Assembly (NCBI RefSeq): GCF_002043095.1
Contig: NZ_MVOC01000065.1
Coordinates: 1 to 57,645, forward strand
Direction: 5' to 3'
DNA length: 57,645 bases
From: Mycobacterium sp. AT1
GTDB taxonomy: Bacteria > Actinomycetota > Actinomycetes > Mycobacteriales > Mycobacteriaceae
Shown in pieces: positions 24,485-32,657 of the stretch. Position 1 is the stretch's first letter. The number at the start of each line of letters is the position of its first letter. The notes below the pieces were generated by a model. It was not told where the DNA came from, made no database searches, and saw only the letters and a list, made by a program, of their open reading frames with translations. Both the position numbers and the translations under genes were made by a program.

Positions 24485-25351
24485 ATGTTGGGTCGATACG
24501 TGAAGGCACAGCTGATGGTGCTGCTGTGCGGCGGAGTCGTCGGCCCGATCTTCCTCGGGGTGTACTTCACGGTCGGCCAGGGCATGTTCGCCGACTCCAT
24601 GCGGTGGATGTTCTGGACCGGTCTGCTGATCACCGCGGTAGACGTGCTCGTCGCCATCGCGCTGGCCAACTACGGCGCCAAGTCCGCCGCGAAGACCCAA
24701 ATGCTGGAGGCCAACGGCGTTTTGGCCCTCGCGCAGGTGACGGCCATCGGCGAGACCGGTACCCGGATCAACGACCAACCGGTGGTGACGATTGGGCTGC
24801 ACGTCGAAGCGCCCGGCCTGAGCCCGTTCGACGTCCAGGACAGGGTGATCGCCTCGGTGACGCGGCTGCCGCTGATCACCGGCCGGAAGTTGGTGGTGCT
24901 CGTGGACCCCGCCACCAATCAGTACCAAATCGACTGGAACCGAAGCGCTTTGGTGGGCGGCATGATGCCAGCCCAGTTCACCCTTGCCGAGGACGGCGAC
25001 CGGACCTACGACCTGTCCGGGCAGGCCGGGCCGTTGATGGAGATCATGCAGATCCTCAAGGCCAACGGGGTGGCGATGGACGGCACCATCGACATCCGCT
25101 CCAACCCGGCGGTCCGCCAACAGGTGATGAACGTGGTGAGGAGGGCGGCCGCGCAACGGGTTCCCCCGGCCGCGCACATGGCGGCACCGACCGTCGACCC
25201 CGCGGCCCCGTACGTTCCGCCGCCCATGCCCGCTCCCGCCGGGCCGTCGACCGCACAGCGTCTGCAGGAACTGGAGACCTTGCGTGCCATGGGCACCATC
25301 TCCGACTCCGAGTACACCACCAAGCGGCAGCAGATCATCTCCGAACTCTGA
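24485..25351 (+). CDS. Membrane protein with C-terminal SHOCT domain
   Basis: A 288-residue protein with two N-terminal membrane segments (about residues 6-30 and 38-62), a cytoplasmic region of beta character (VLALAQVTAIGETGTRINDQ, VVTIGLHVEAPGLSPFDVQD), a Pro/Ala-rich linker (VPPPMPAPAGP) and a C-terminal SHOCT motif (LETLRAMGTISDSEYTTKRQ). SHOCT domains are short oligomerisation or interaction modules; the protein's own role is unknown. ATG 24485 has AAGGAG at ideal distance; an in-frame GTG six bases earlier would overlap the ribosome site. It lies in likely operon with the PP2C gene. Confidence 0.8.
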   Translation: MLGRYVKAQLMVLLCGGVVGPIFLGVYFTVGQGMFADSMRWMFWTGLLITAVDVLVAIALANYGAKSAAKTQMLEANGVLALAQVTAIGETGTRINDQPVVTIGLHVEAPGLSPFDVQDRVIASVTRLPLITGRKLVVLVDPATNQYQIDWNRSALVGGMMPAQFTLAEDGDRTYDLSGQAGPLMEIMQILKANGVAMDGTIDIRSNPAVRQQVMNVVRRAAAQRVPPAAHMAAPTVDPAAPYVPPPMPAPAGPSTAQRLQELETLRAMGTISDSEYTTKRQQIISEL

Positions 25352-25426
25352 CCGCTTCTAGAACACGTTCCAGTTTGGCTGCTAGCCTGCTCGTGGCACC
25401 GGAAATGGTCGACGAAAGGGCGGTTG

Positions 25427-26272
25427 ATGGCTGCAACACTCGAGGGACGCGTCGCATTCGTGACCGGAGCGGCGCGGGGGCAGGGCCGCGCCCACGCCGT
25501 CCGACTGGCCAGCGAGGGTGCCGACATCGTCGCGGTCGACGTGTGCGGACCCGTCTCCGACACGATCACCTATCCGGCCGCCACCTCCGAGGAGCTGGCG
25601 GAGACCGCAAGCGCCGTCGAGGCGACCGGCCGCAAGGTGCTGGCCCGTGAGGTCGACATCCGCGACCTCGCCGCTCAGCAGCAGCTGGTCGCCGACACGA
25701 TCGAACAGTTCGGCAGGCTCGACGTCGTGGTGGCCAACGCAGGCGTGCTCAGCTGGGGCCGGATGTTCGAGATGTCGGAAGAGCAGTGGGACAGCGTCAT
25801 CGACGTCAACCTCAACGGCACGTGGCGCACCCTGCGCGCGACCGTGCCCGCGATGATCGAGGCGGGCAACGGCGGGTCGATCATCGTCGTCAGCTCGTCG
25901 GCCGGACTGAAGGCCACCCCGGGCAACAGTCACTACGCGGCCTCCAAGCACGGCCTCGTCGCCATCACCAACTCCCTGGCACTCGAGGTGGGGGAGTACG
26001 GCATCCGGGTGAACTCGATCCACCCGTACTCCATCGACACCCCGATGGTGGAGCCCGACGCCATGATGGAGATCTTCGGCAAGTACCCGACCTACATCCA
26101 CAGCTTCTCGCCGATGCCGTTCCACCCCGTCAACCACGAGGGGAAGAAGGGGCTTCAGGAATTCATGACGGCCGAAGAGGTTTCGGACGTGGTGACCTGG
26201 TTGGCGAGTGACGCGTCCGCGACGATCTCCGGATCGCAGATCGCGGTCGACCGAGGAACCATGAAGTACTAG
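25427..26272 (+). CDS. Mycofactocin-coupled short-chain dehydrogenase (Rv0687-like)
   Basis: NAD(P)-type SDR oxidoreductase of 281 residues. TGAARGQGRAHAVRLA is the Gly-rich nucleotide site, followed by VVVANAGVLSWGRMF, the catalytic Ser in VVSSSAGLKATPG, the YxxxK pair in HYAASKHGLVAIT, and a C-terminal GSQIAVDRGTMKY. The long insert after the first strand (VCGPVSDTITYPAATSEEL) is characteristic of the SDR subfamily that works with mycofactocin and holds its nicotinamide cofactor tightly. ATG 25427 starts the protein. Its stop overlaps the end of the convergent USP gene by four bases. In M. tuberculosis the equivalent gene lies next to the ferredoxin reductase; here an arginine-catabolic block lies between. 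Confidence 0.9.
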   Translation: MAATLEGRVAFVTGAARGQGRAHAVRLASEGADIVAVDVCGPVSDTITYPAATSEELAETASAVEATGRKVLAREVDIRDLAAQQQLVADTIEQFGRLDVVVANAGVLSWGRMFEMSEEQWDSVIDVNLNGTWRTLRATVPAMIEAGNGGSIIVVSSSAGLKATPGNSHYAASKHGLVAITNSLALEVGEYGIRVNSIHPYSIDTPMVEPDAMMEIFGKYPTYIHSFSPMPFHPVNHEGKKGLQEFMTAEEVSDVVTWLASDASATISGSQIAVDRGTMKY

Positions 26273-27150
26273 TTCGGCAGGACCAGCACCGGAACCGGGC
26301 TGTGGCGCACGATCTTCGTGCCCTTGGACCCCAGGAACACCCGCGCGATCGGACCCTGCGGCGACGTGCCGATGGCGAGTAGGTCGCCGTCGTCCCAGTC
26401 CGGTGCGTCCAACGCCTGATCCCAGCCGTTGCCCGTGGCGACCTGAAGTTGGACGTCGTCGCCGACGATGCCGTTGGTCTTCAACGCCGCCAACGCCTCT
26501 CGCGACGCCAACGCCCAGGACTGCAGGATGGACGTCTCGGCGTCCAGCCCCACCTCCGGCGGATACATCGTGCGACCCCGTACCGCAAAGGTGATGACGC
26601 GCAACGGAATCTGAAGCTGCTTGGCAAGGGCGGCGCAGCGCTCGACGACGTGCAACGAGTCGGCGGTGCCCGGGTACGCCGCGGTGATCCGGGTCAACCG
26701 GTGCGACTTGGAGCCGCGGTAGCCGCGCGGGCAGATCGCCAACGGCACCGGCGACGAGTGCAGCAACCGGTCTGCCGTCGACCCGACCACGACCTGCCCG
26801 AGGCTGCCGTCCGACGCCGAACCCAGCACCAGCGCTTCGGCTTTCAGGTCCGCGACCGCCTGCAGCAGTCCGCCGGGCGCCGACCGGTGCGCATACTTGT
26901 GGAAGCTGACCTCGAGCGTGTCGTCGAGCGAGGCGACGCACTGTCTGGCCTGAGTCGCCGAGTCGGCGGCCAGCTTGTCGGCGTACTGCGCGTACTCGGC
27001 GTCGATGCGCGCGGGCGACGGCGTGGTCCACGGCTTGGGCACCACGGTGACGACCGACAGTGACGTCTTGAGCGTCCTGGCCGCCTCCACGCCGAGGTTG
27101 AGTGCGGACGTTCCGGCCTTTCCGGCGAGGTAACCGACGACGACAGTCAT
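26269..27150 (-). CDS. Tandem universal stress protein (Rv2319c-like)
   Basis: A 293-residue protein with two UspA folds. The first ends in the nucleotide-binding-like motif GSTADRLLHSSPVPLAICP and the second in GSKGTKIVRHSPVPVLVLP; each resembles the G-(9)-G-S/T pattern of ATP-binding USPs. The start MTVVVGYLAGKAGTSAL is typical. ATG 27150 overlaps the stop of the upstream permease (ATGA), so it is co-transcribed with the amino-acid transporter and probably linked to the arginine-catabolic block. Cytoplasmic; the exact role of such fused USPs is unknown. Confidence 0.87.
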   Translation of the reverse strand: MTVVVGYLAGKAGTSALNLGVEAARTLKTSLSVVTVVPKPWTTPSPARIDAEYAQYADKLAADSATQARQCVASLDDTLEVSFHKYAHRSAPGGLLQAVADLKAEALVLGSASDGSLGQVVVGSTADRLLHSSPVPLAICPRGYRGSKSHRLTRITAAYPGTADSLHVVERCAALAKQLQIPLRVITFAVRGRTMYPPEVGLDAETSILQSWALASREALAALKTNGIVGDDVQLQVATGNGWDQALDAPDWDDGDLLAIGTSPQGPIARVFLGSKGTKIVRHSPVPVLVLPN

Positions 27151-28652
27151 GGAACGTCCTTGTCCCTCGGCCCCACGATGTCCACGTCGTCCACCCCGGG
27201 TGCCGCCGTCGCGATGACGCCGTCCCCACCGTCGTTGAGTGCGCTGTGGTGCCGACCCCACAGCAGGTAGTACGCCCAGACGACGATCACCCAGGCACTG
27301 AACGCGATCCACGTGTACCAATGCAGGCTGTACAGGATGTACCCGCACGCCAGGATCGAAAGGATCGGCGTCACCGGGTACAGCGGCACCTTGAAGCCGC
27401 GCGGCAGATCGGGCTCACGGCGGCGCAGGATGATCACGCCGAGGGACACCACGATGAACGCGGTCAGGGTGCCGATCGACACCATGTCGGCGAGCTTGTC
27501 CAAGGGGATGAAGCCGGCCAGGATCGACACCACGATCGCCACGACGATGGTGTTGTTGACCGGCGTCATGCTCTTTGGGTTGACCTTGGCGAACATCGAC
27601 GGCAGCAGCCCGTCGCGGCCCATCGCGAACAGGATGCGCGTCTGGCCGTACATCGTGACGAGGGTGACCGAGAAGATCGAGATGACCGCACCCGCGGCGA
27701 GGACGGTGCTCCAGAAGCTCAGCCCGGTGACGTCGTCGAGGATCTGCGCCAGTCCGGCCTCCTGGCCCTCGAACCCCGTCCAGTCCTGTGCGCCCAGCGC
27801 CGCGAACGTCACCAGCAGATAGATGCTGGTGACGATCAGTAGCGCGGCGATGATGGCGCGAGGCATGGTCTTCTGCGGATCCTTGACTTCGTCACCAGCG
27901 GTCGACACGGCGTCGAGGCCGATGTAGGAGAAGAAGATGGTGCCTGCCGCGAGGCCGACGGCGGCGCCGCCCATCGGGGCGAAGTCTGCGAAGTGGTTGG
28001 TGGTGAAGCCGGTGAACGCGATGACGGAGAACATCGCCAGCACGCCGAGCTTGATGAGAACCATGATGGTGTTGGCTCTCGCCGACTCCGAGGCGCCTCT
28101 GATGAGCAGCAGCATGCACATCACGACGAGCACGATGGCGGGCAGGTTGACGATCCCGGGGTCGTCGTCCCACGGTGCCGCCGTGATCGCGTGCGGCAGG
28201 CTGACGCCGAAGAGGTTCTGCAGCAGCTTGTTCAGATACTGACTCCAGCCGACGGCGACCGCGGCGGTCGACACCCCGTACTCAAGCAGCAGGCAGGCCG
28301 CCACGCCCATCGCGACGAATTCACCGAGCGTCGTGTAGGCGTAGGAGTACGTCGACCCGGAAACCGGTACCGCCGAGGCCATCTCGGCGTAGCAGATGGC
28401 GGCAAGGCCGGCTGCGATACCGGCCAGCACGAAGGACAGGAGCACCGCGGGTCCCGCCTCGGGGACCGCCTCCGACAGGACGAAGAAGATGCCGGTGCCG
28501 ACGGTGGCGCCGACGCCGAACATCGTCAGCTGGAACACGCCGATGGTGCGTTTGAGTTCCTGGGCGGCGCCATGCGCGACGGGGGCACCCATGATCGGGC
28601 GGCGCCGCAGCATCTGTTCGGTCAGGCTGACCGTTGGTGAAGGTGATGCCAT
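27147..28652 (-). CDS. rocE: APC-family amino acid permease (RocE-like)
   Basis: A 501-residue integral membrane transporter of the amino acid-polyamine-organocation family, with about 12-14 hydrophobic segments beginning LKRTIGVFQLTMFGVGATVG (the typical TM1 with the unwound GxG substrate site) and GSTYSYAYTTLGEFVAM. IGLDAVSTAGDEVKDPQKTMPRAI is the family signature after TM6. The cationic amino acid transporter subgroup, and its place beside ornithine aminotransferase and a guanidino-modifying enzyme, point to arginine or ornithine uptake (compare Rv2320c). ATG 28652 has GAGGAGG upstream. It is followed by the USP gene with a 4-bp overlap. Confidence 0.88.
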   Translation of the reverse strand: MASPSPTVSLTEQMLRRRPIMGAPVAHGAAQELKRTIGVFQLTMFGVGATVGTGIFFVLSEAVPEAGPAVLLSFVLAGIAAGLAAICYAEMASAVPVSGSTYSYAYTTLGEFVAMGVAACLLLEYGVSTAAVAVGWSQYLNKLLQNLFGVSLPHAITAAPWDDDPGIVNLPAIVLVVMCMLLLIRGASESARANTIMVLIKLGVLAMFSVIAFTGFTTNHFADFAPMGGAAVGLAAGTIFFSYIGLDAVSTAGDEVKDPQKTMPRAIIAALLIVTSIYLLVTFAALGAQDWTGFEGQEAGLAQILDDVTGLSFWSTVLAAGAVISIFSVTLVTMYGQTRILFAMGRDGLLPSMFAKVNPKSMTPVNNTIVVAIVVSILAGFIPLDKLADMVSIGTLTAFIVVSLGVIILRRREPDLPRGFKVPLYPVTPILSILACGYILYSLHWYTWIAFSAWVIVVWAYYLLWGRHHSALNDGGDGVIATAAPGVDDVDIVGPRDKDVP

Positions 28653-28671
28653 GGGGCCTCCTCGGCAGGGT

Positions 28672-29916
28672 TCAAACGGTGGCGGTCGTTCGTGATGCGA
28701 GGGCGTCGGTCAGTACGGCGGCGAACTGGTCGACGGCCCAGTCGATCTCCTCTTCGGTGATGACGATGGGCGGGGCAAACCTCAGGGTGGAACCGTGCGT
28801 GTCCTTTACGAGAACACCGCGCGCGGCCAAGCGCAAGCTGACGTGCTTGCCGGTGCCGATTCGTGGGTCGACGTCGACGCCCGCCCACAGGCCCATACCG
28901 CGGACGGCGAGGACACCGTGGCCGACGAGGCCGCGCAGGCGAGCATGCAGGCGCTCGCCGAGTTCGGCTGAGCGAGCCTGATATTCGCCGCGCTGCAACA
29001 TCGAGACCACGGTGGTGCCGATGGCCGCGGCCAACGGATTGCCCCCGAACGTCGAGCCGTGCTCACCGGGGTGCAGCACGCCGAGCACGTCGCGGTTGGC
29101 CACGACCGCCGACAGTGCGACGACACCGCCGCCGAGCGCCTTGCCGAGGAGGTAGACGTCGGGCACGACGCCCCAGTGGTCGCACGCGAACGTGCGACCG
29201 GTGCGGGCGAGACCGGCCTGGATCTCGTCGGCGATCATCAGGACGTTGCGTTCGGTGCACAGGGCACGCACCCGCGGCAGGTAGTCGTCGGCGGGCACGA
29301 TGATGCCCGCCTCGCCCTGGATGGGCTCCAACAGCACGGCGACGGTGTTCTCGTCGATCGCGGCGGCCATGGCGTCGACGTCCCCGAAGGGCACGGCGCG
29401 GAATCCCGGTGTGTAGGGACCGAAGCCGCGGCGCGCGGTCTCGTCGTCGGAGAAGCTGATGATGGTGGTGGTGCGACCGTGGAAGTTGTTGTGCGCCACG
29501 ATGATGTTCGATTGGTCGGTGGCCACACCCTTGACGTCGGTACCCCACTTGCGGGCGACCTTGATCCCGCTCTCGACGGCCTCGGCGCCGCTGTTCATGG
29601 GCAGCACCATGTCCTTGCCGCACAGGTCGGCGAGCGCGGCGCAGAACGGGCCGAGCCGGTCGGAGTGGAAGGCCCGGCTGACCAGGGTGACGGTGTCGAG
29701 CTGGGCGTGCGCGGTGGCGATCACCTCGGGGTTGCGGTGGCCGAAGTTGACCGCCGAATAGGCGGCCAGGCAATCCAGATAGCGGCGGCCTTCGACGTCG
29801 ATGATCCAGGCGCCCTCGGCGGACGCGGCGACGACGGGCAGCGGCGAGTAGTTGTGCGCCGCGTAGTGGTCGTCGAGCGCGATCGCCGCCTGGCTGAGTT
29901 CTCCGGGTTCGGTCAT
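28672..29916 (-). CDS. rocD: Ornithine aminotransferase
   Basis: PLP-dependent class III aminotransferase of 414 residues. It would convert ornithine and 2-oxoglutarate to glutamate-5-semialdehyde and glutamate in arginine breakdown. Landmarks: DVEGRRYLDCLAAYSAVNFG, LPMNSGAEAVESGIKVARKWG, NNFHGRTTTIISFS, VLLEPIQGEAGIIVP, LMIADEIQAGLARTGR and the PLP-Lys motif LLGKALGGGVVALSA. ATG 29916 has CTGGAG upstream; a GTG at 29937, overlapping the previous stop by four, is an alternative adding seven residues. In M. tuberculosis rocD is split into two pieces; here the enzyme is intact. Confidence 0.93.
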   Translation of the reverse strand: MTEPGELSQAAIALDDHYAAHNYSPLPVVAASAEGAWIIDVEGRRYLDCLAAYSAVNFGHRNPEVIATAHAQLDTVTLVSRAFHSDRLGPFCAALADLCGKDMVLPMNSGAEAVESGIKVARKWGTDVKGVATDQSNIIVAHNNFHGRTTTIISFSDDETARRGFGPYTPGFRAVPFGDVDAMAAAIDENTVAVLLEPIQGEAGIIVPADDYLPRVRALCTERNVLMIADEIQAGLARTGRTFACDHWGVVPDVYLLGKALGGGVVALSAVVANRDVLGVLHPGEHGSTFGGNPLAAAIGTTVVSMLQRGEYQARSAELGERLHARLRGLVGHGVLAVRGMGLWAGVDVDPRIGTGKHVSLRLAARGVLVKDTHGSTLRFAPPIVITEEEIDWAVDQFAAVLTDALASRTTATV

Positions 29917-29933
29917 GACGGTCTCCAGAATGG

Positions 29934-30797
29934 TCACGAGTACACCTCCAGCGTGCAGCATTTGACGGATCCGCCGCCCCTGAACAACTCCGAAAGGTCG
30001 ACGCCGATCGGTTCGAAGCCGAGCTCGGCGATCTGGGCGGCGAAGCCGGTCGCGTTGGCGGGCAACACCACGTGCTTGCCGTCCGAGACGACGTTGAGGC
30101 CGAGGACGTAGGCGTCGGCCGACCCGACCTCGACGGCGTCGGGGAACAGTCGCTGCAACTGCACCCTGGCGTCGTCGCTGAACGCGGGCGGGTAGTACGC
30201 GATGGTGGTGTCGTCGAGCACCGCCAGTGCGGTGTCGAGGTGGTAGAAGCGGGGGTCGACCAATTCCAGGCTGACGACGGGAAGGCCGGTGAGGTCGGCC
30301 ACCTCGGCGTGGGCCCGCCGATCGGTGCGAAAACCGTAGCCCGCCAATATCGTCGAGCCGACCACCAGAAGGTCGCCCTGGCCCTCGTTGACGTGGTGGG
30401 TGTGGTGCGGCTCGAACCCGCGACTGCTCATCCACTCGGCGTAGGCGACGGCCTCACCGGCGCGCTGCGGGTAGGCGAACCTGGCGACGATCGCCGTGCC
30501 GTCGACGACCAGTCCGCCGTTGGCGGCGTAGACCATGTCGGGGAGGCCTGCGACGGGCTCGACCATCTCGACGGTGTGCCCGAGCGTGCGATAGGTCGAA
30601 AGCAGATGCTCCCACTGCCGAACCGCCAGCGCGGCGTCGACGGGGGTGGAGGTGTCCATCCACGGGTTGATGGCGTACTCGACGGTGAAGAACGTCGGCG
30701 CCGTCATGGCGTATCGGCGGAGGCTCGGGGTACGGGCTCGAGGTGTCGCGGCGGCGATGTCGGCCGCCGGACCACCGGCGAAGTCTGCAATCGTCAT
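29934..30797 (-). CDS. Guanidino-group modifying enzyme (dimethylargininase/arginine dihydrolase-like; Rv2323c-like)
   Basis: A 287-residue member of the amidinotransferase/arginine-deiminase fold (DDAH-like). Motifs: TVEYAINPWMDTSTPVD, DMVYAANGGLVVDGTAIVAR, HHTHHVNEGQGDLLVVG, FYHLDTALAVLDDTTIAYYP with the catalytic His, and SVKCCTLEVYS with the catalytic Cys near the C-terminus. Depending on subtype it releases citrulline from methylarginine or arginine, or ornithine plus ammonia from arginine; the last would feed rocD directly. ATG 30797 is chosen; an internal ATG at 30707 would cut a variable N-terminus. First gene of the minus-strand block, with rocD, rocE and the USP gene behind it. Confidence 0.8.
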   Translation of the reverse strand: MTIADFAGGPAADIAAATPRARTPSLRRYAMTAPTFFTVEYAINPWMDTSTPVDAALAVRQWEHLLSTYRTLGHTVEMVEPVAGLPDMVYAANGGLVVDGTAIVARFAYPQRAGEAVAYAEWMSSRGFEPHHTHHVNEGQGDLLVVGSTILAGYGFRTDRRAHAEVADLTGLPVVSLELVDPRFYHLDTALAVLDDTTIAYYPPAFSDDARVQLQRLFPDAVEVGSADAYVLGLNVVSDGKHVVLPANATGFAAQIAELGFEPIGVDLSELFRGGGSVKCCTLEVYS

Positions 30798-30921
30798 GAA
30801 ACAAACGATATGGGGCGGCCTGTACGCAATCAATCGCCACTCATTGCGTAATGGTGCGCACTTCGTTGTGTGAAAGCTAGAATTGTGACGATCTGTTGTT
30901 CACGATCGGAAATGGGGCACC
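30798..30921. promoter_or_regulatory. Divergent promoter region of the roc block and its AsnC regulator
   Basis: This 124-bp gap between oppositely transcribed genes is less GC-rich than its surroundings. It contains an imperfect palindrome CATTGCGTAATG (30842-30853) and related CAAT/ATTG words nearby, as expected for an Lrp/AsnC site. No unambiguous -10/-35 pair is assigned. Confidence 0.45.
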
Positions 30922-31368
30922 GTGGACCGTCTGGACCAGACCGATGAACGCATTCTCGCCGAGTTGGCCGACCATGCGCGCGCCACCTTCGCCGAGATCG
31001 GGCAGCGGGTCAATCTGTCCGCGCCCGCGGTGAAACGACGCGTCGACAGGATGCTCGACGACGGGGTGATCCGCAGCTTCACCACCGTCGTCGACCGCAA
31101 CGCAATCGGTTGGAACACCGAGGCTTACGTGCAGGTGTTCTGCCACGGCACGATCGCGCCCGCGGAGCTTCGCAAGGCGTGGATCGGCATCCCCGAAGTG
31201 GTGAGCGCTGCCACGGTGACGGGCACCGCCGACGCCATCCTGCACGTGCTCGCACGGGACATGCGTCACCTCGAGGAAGCGCTCGAACGCATCAGGGCCA
31301 GCGCCGACATCGAGCGCAGCGAAAGCATCGTCGTGCTGTCCAACATCATCGAGCGGGCGCCCGTCTGA
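30922..31368 (+). CDS. Lrp/AsnC-family regulator (Rv2324-like)
   Basis: A 148-residue Lrp/AsnC protein. N-terminal helix-turn-helix: MDRLDQTDERILAELADHA, FAEIGQRVNLSAPAVKRRVD, MLDDGVIRSFTTVVDR. C-terminal RAM ligand/oligomerisation domain: AYVQVFCHGTIAPAELRKAW, VVSAATVTGTADAILHVLAR, IRASADIERSESIVVLSNII. GTG 30922 is the family-typical start. It is divergent from the roc block, so it most likely senses an amino acid (arginine, ornithine or a product) and controls that operon. Followed 58 bp later by the ferredoxin reductase gene. Confidence 0.9.
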   Translation: MDRLDQTDERILAELADHARATFAEIGQRVNLSAPAVKRRVDRMLDDGVIRSFTTVVDRNAIGWNTEAYVQVFCHGTIAPAELRKAWIGIPEVVSAATVTGTADAILHVLARDMRHLEEALERIRASADIERSESIVVLSNIIERAPV

Positions 31369-31426
31369 CCGTCGTCCGCCATGGGTGATGCACTGCGGAC
31401 CGGCCCCATCGTGTAAGAAAAGCCCC

Positions 31427-32599
31427 GTGACTACAACTGGCGGCATCGTCATCGTCGGTGGGGGACTGGCCGCGTCGCGCACTGCCGAGCAACTGCGCCG
31501 CGCCGAGTACACCGGCCCCATCACGCTGATCAGCGACGAGGACCACCTGCCCTACGACCGGCCACCGCTGTCGAAGGAAGTGCTGCGGGCCGAGACCGAC
31601 GACGTCACGCTCAAGCCCGCCGCGTTCTACGACGAGAAGGACATCACCGTCCGGCTCGGATCTGCCGCGACGAGCCTGGACACCGACGCGCAGACGGTGA
31701 CCCTCGCCAACGGCGAGGTGGTGTCCTACGACGAACTGGTGATCGCAACGGGATTGGTGCCCAAGAGGATTCCGTCCTTCCCCGACCTCGAGGGCATCCG
31801 CGTGCTGCGGACTCTCGGCGAAAGCTTGGCGCTGCGCGATCACGCAGGCACGGCGCGCAACGCCGTCGTCATCGGAGCCGGGTTCATCGGATGCGAGGTC
31901 GCCGCGAGCCTGCGCTCGCTCGGCGTCGCCGTCGTGCTCGTCGAACCACAGCCCACGCCGTTGGCCTCGGTGCTCGGCGAGCAGATCGGCCAGCTGGTCG
32001 CACGGCTGCACCGGGCCGAGGGAGTGGACGTGCGCTGCGGCGTCGGCGTCACCGAGATCAAGGGCACCGGCCACGTCGAGAAGGTCGTGCTGTCGGACGG
32101 CGCCGAGCTGGACGCCGACATCGTCGTGGTCGGCGTCGGGTCACGGCCGTCGACGGATTGGCTCGAGGGTAGTGGCGTCGCGGTCGACAACGGCGTGGTC
32201 TGCGACGTCGCCGGCCGCACTAGCGCACCGAAGGTGTGGGCCATCGGCGACGTCGCCTCCTGGCGTGATGCGCTGGGTGATCAAGTGCGCGTTGAGCATT
32301 GGAGCAACGTCGCCGAACAAGCCCGGGTCATCGTGCCCGCGATGCTCGGCGTCGACGCCGCCTCGGCGGTGACGGTGCCCTACTTCTGGAGCGACCAGTA
32401 CGACGTCAAGATCCAGTGCCTCGGCGAGCCGGAGGCCGACGACGTCGTGCACCTCGTCGCCGACGACGGCCGCAAGTTCCTCGCCTACTACGAGCGGGAC
32501 GGTGCGGTCGTCGGCGTGGTGGGTGGCGGCATGCCGGGCAAGGTGATGAAGGCCCGCGCCAAGATCGCCGCTGGCGCCCCGATCGCCGACGTCCTCTAG
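31427..32599 (+). CDS. Ferredoxin/rubredoxin-type NAD(P)H reductase (Rv0688-like)
   Basis: FAD-dependent pyridine-nucleotide oxidoreductase of 390 residues. GGIVIVGGGLAASRTAEQLR is the FAD site, LPYDRPPLSKEVL the hallmark of ferredoxin reductases of the BphA4/rubredoxin reductase type, and NAVVIGAGFIGCEVAASLR the NAD(P)H site. IVVVGVGSRPSTDWL and KVWAIGDVASWRD complete the flavin fold, followed by the C-terminal reductase domain. It would pass electrons from NAD(P)H to a ferredoxin or similar carrier. GTG 31427 is chosen; the ribosome site is weak. In M. tuberculosis (Rv0688) it lies beside the mycofactocin-type SDR and near the mft genes, so a role in that redox system is plausible but inferred. 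Confidence 0.88.
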   Translation: MTTTGGIVIVGGGLAASRTAEQLRRAEYTGPITLISDEDHLPYDRPPLSKEVLRAETDDVTLKPAAFYDEKDITVRLGSAATSLDTDAQTVTLANGEVVSYDELVIATGLVPKRIPSFPDLEGIRVLRTLGESLALRDHAGTARNAVVIGAGFIGCEVAASLRSLGVAVVLVEPQPTPLASVLGEQIGQLVARLHRAEGVDVRCGVGVTEIKGTGHVEKVVLSDGAELDADIVVVGVGSRPSTDWLEGSGVAVDNGVVCDVAGRTSAPKVWAIGDVASWRDALGDQVRVEHWSNVAEQARVIVPAMLGVDAASAVTVPYFWSDQYDVKIQCLGEPEADDVVHLVADDGRKFLAYYERDGAVVGVVGGGMPGKVMKARAKIAAGAPIADVL

Positions 32600-32651
32600 C
32601 GATTTCGGCGTGATCAGCGGCGGTCACCGCCGCTGATCACCCCGAAATCGC
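32599..32651. terminator. Near-perfect palindrome between convergent genes
   Basis: Arms 32599-32623 and 32627-32651 pair over 25 bases with one mismatch around a three-base loop. The element overlaps the last base of the ferredoxin reductase stop and ends 7 bp before the end of the convergent glyoxalase-type gene. It is probably a bidirectional terminator; the near-perfect symmetry is unusual. Confidence 0.75.
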
Positions 32652-32657
32652 AAAGAG

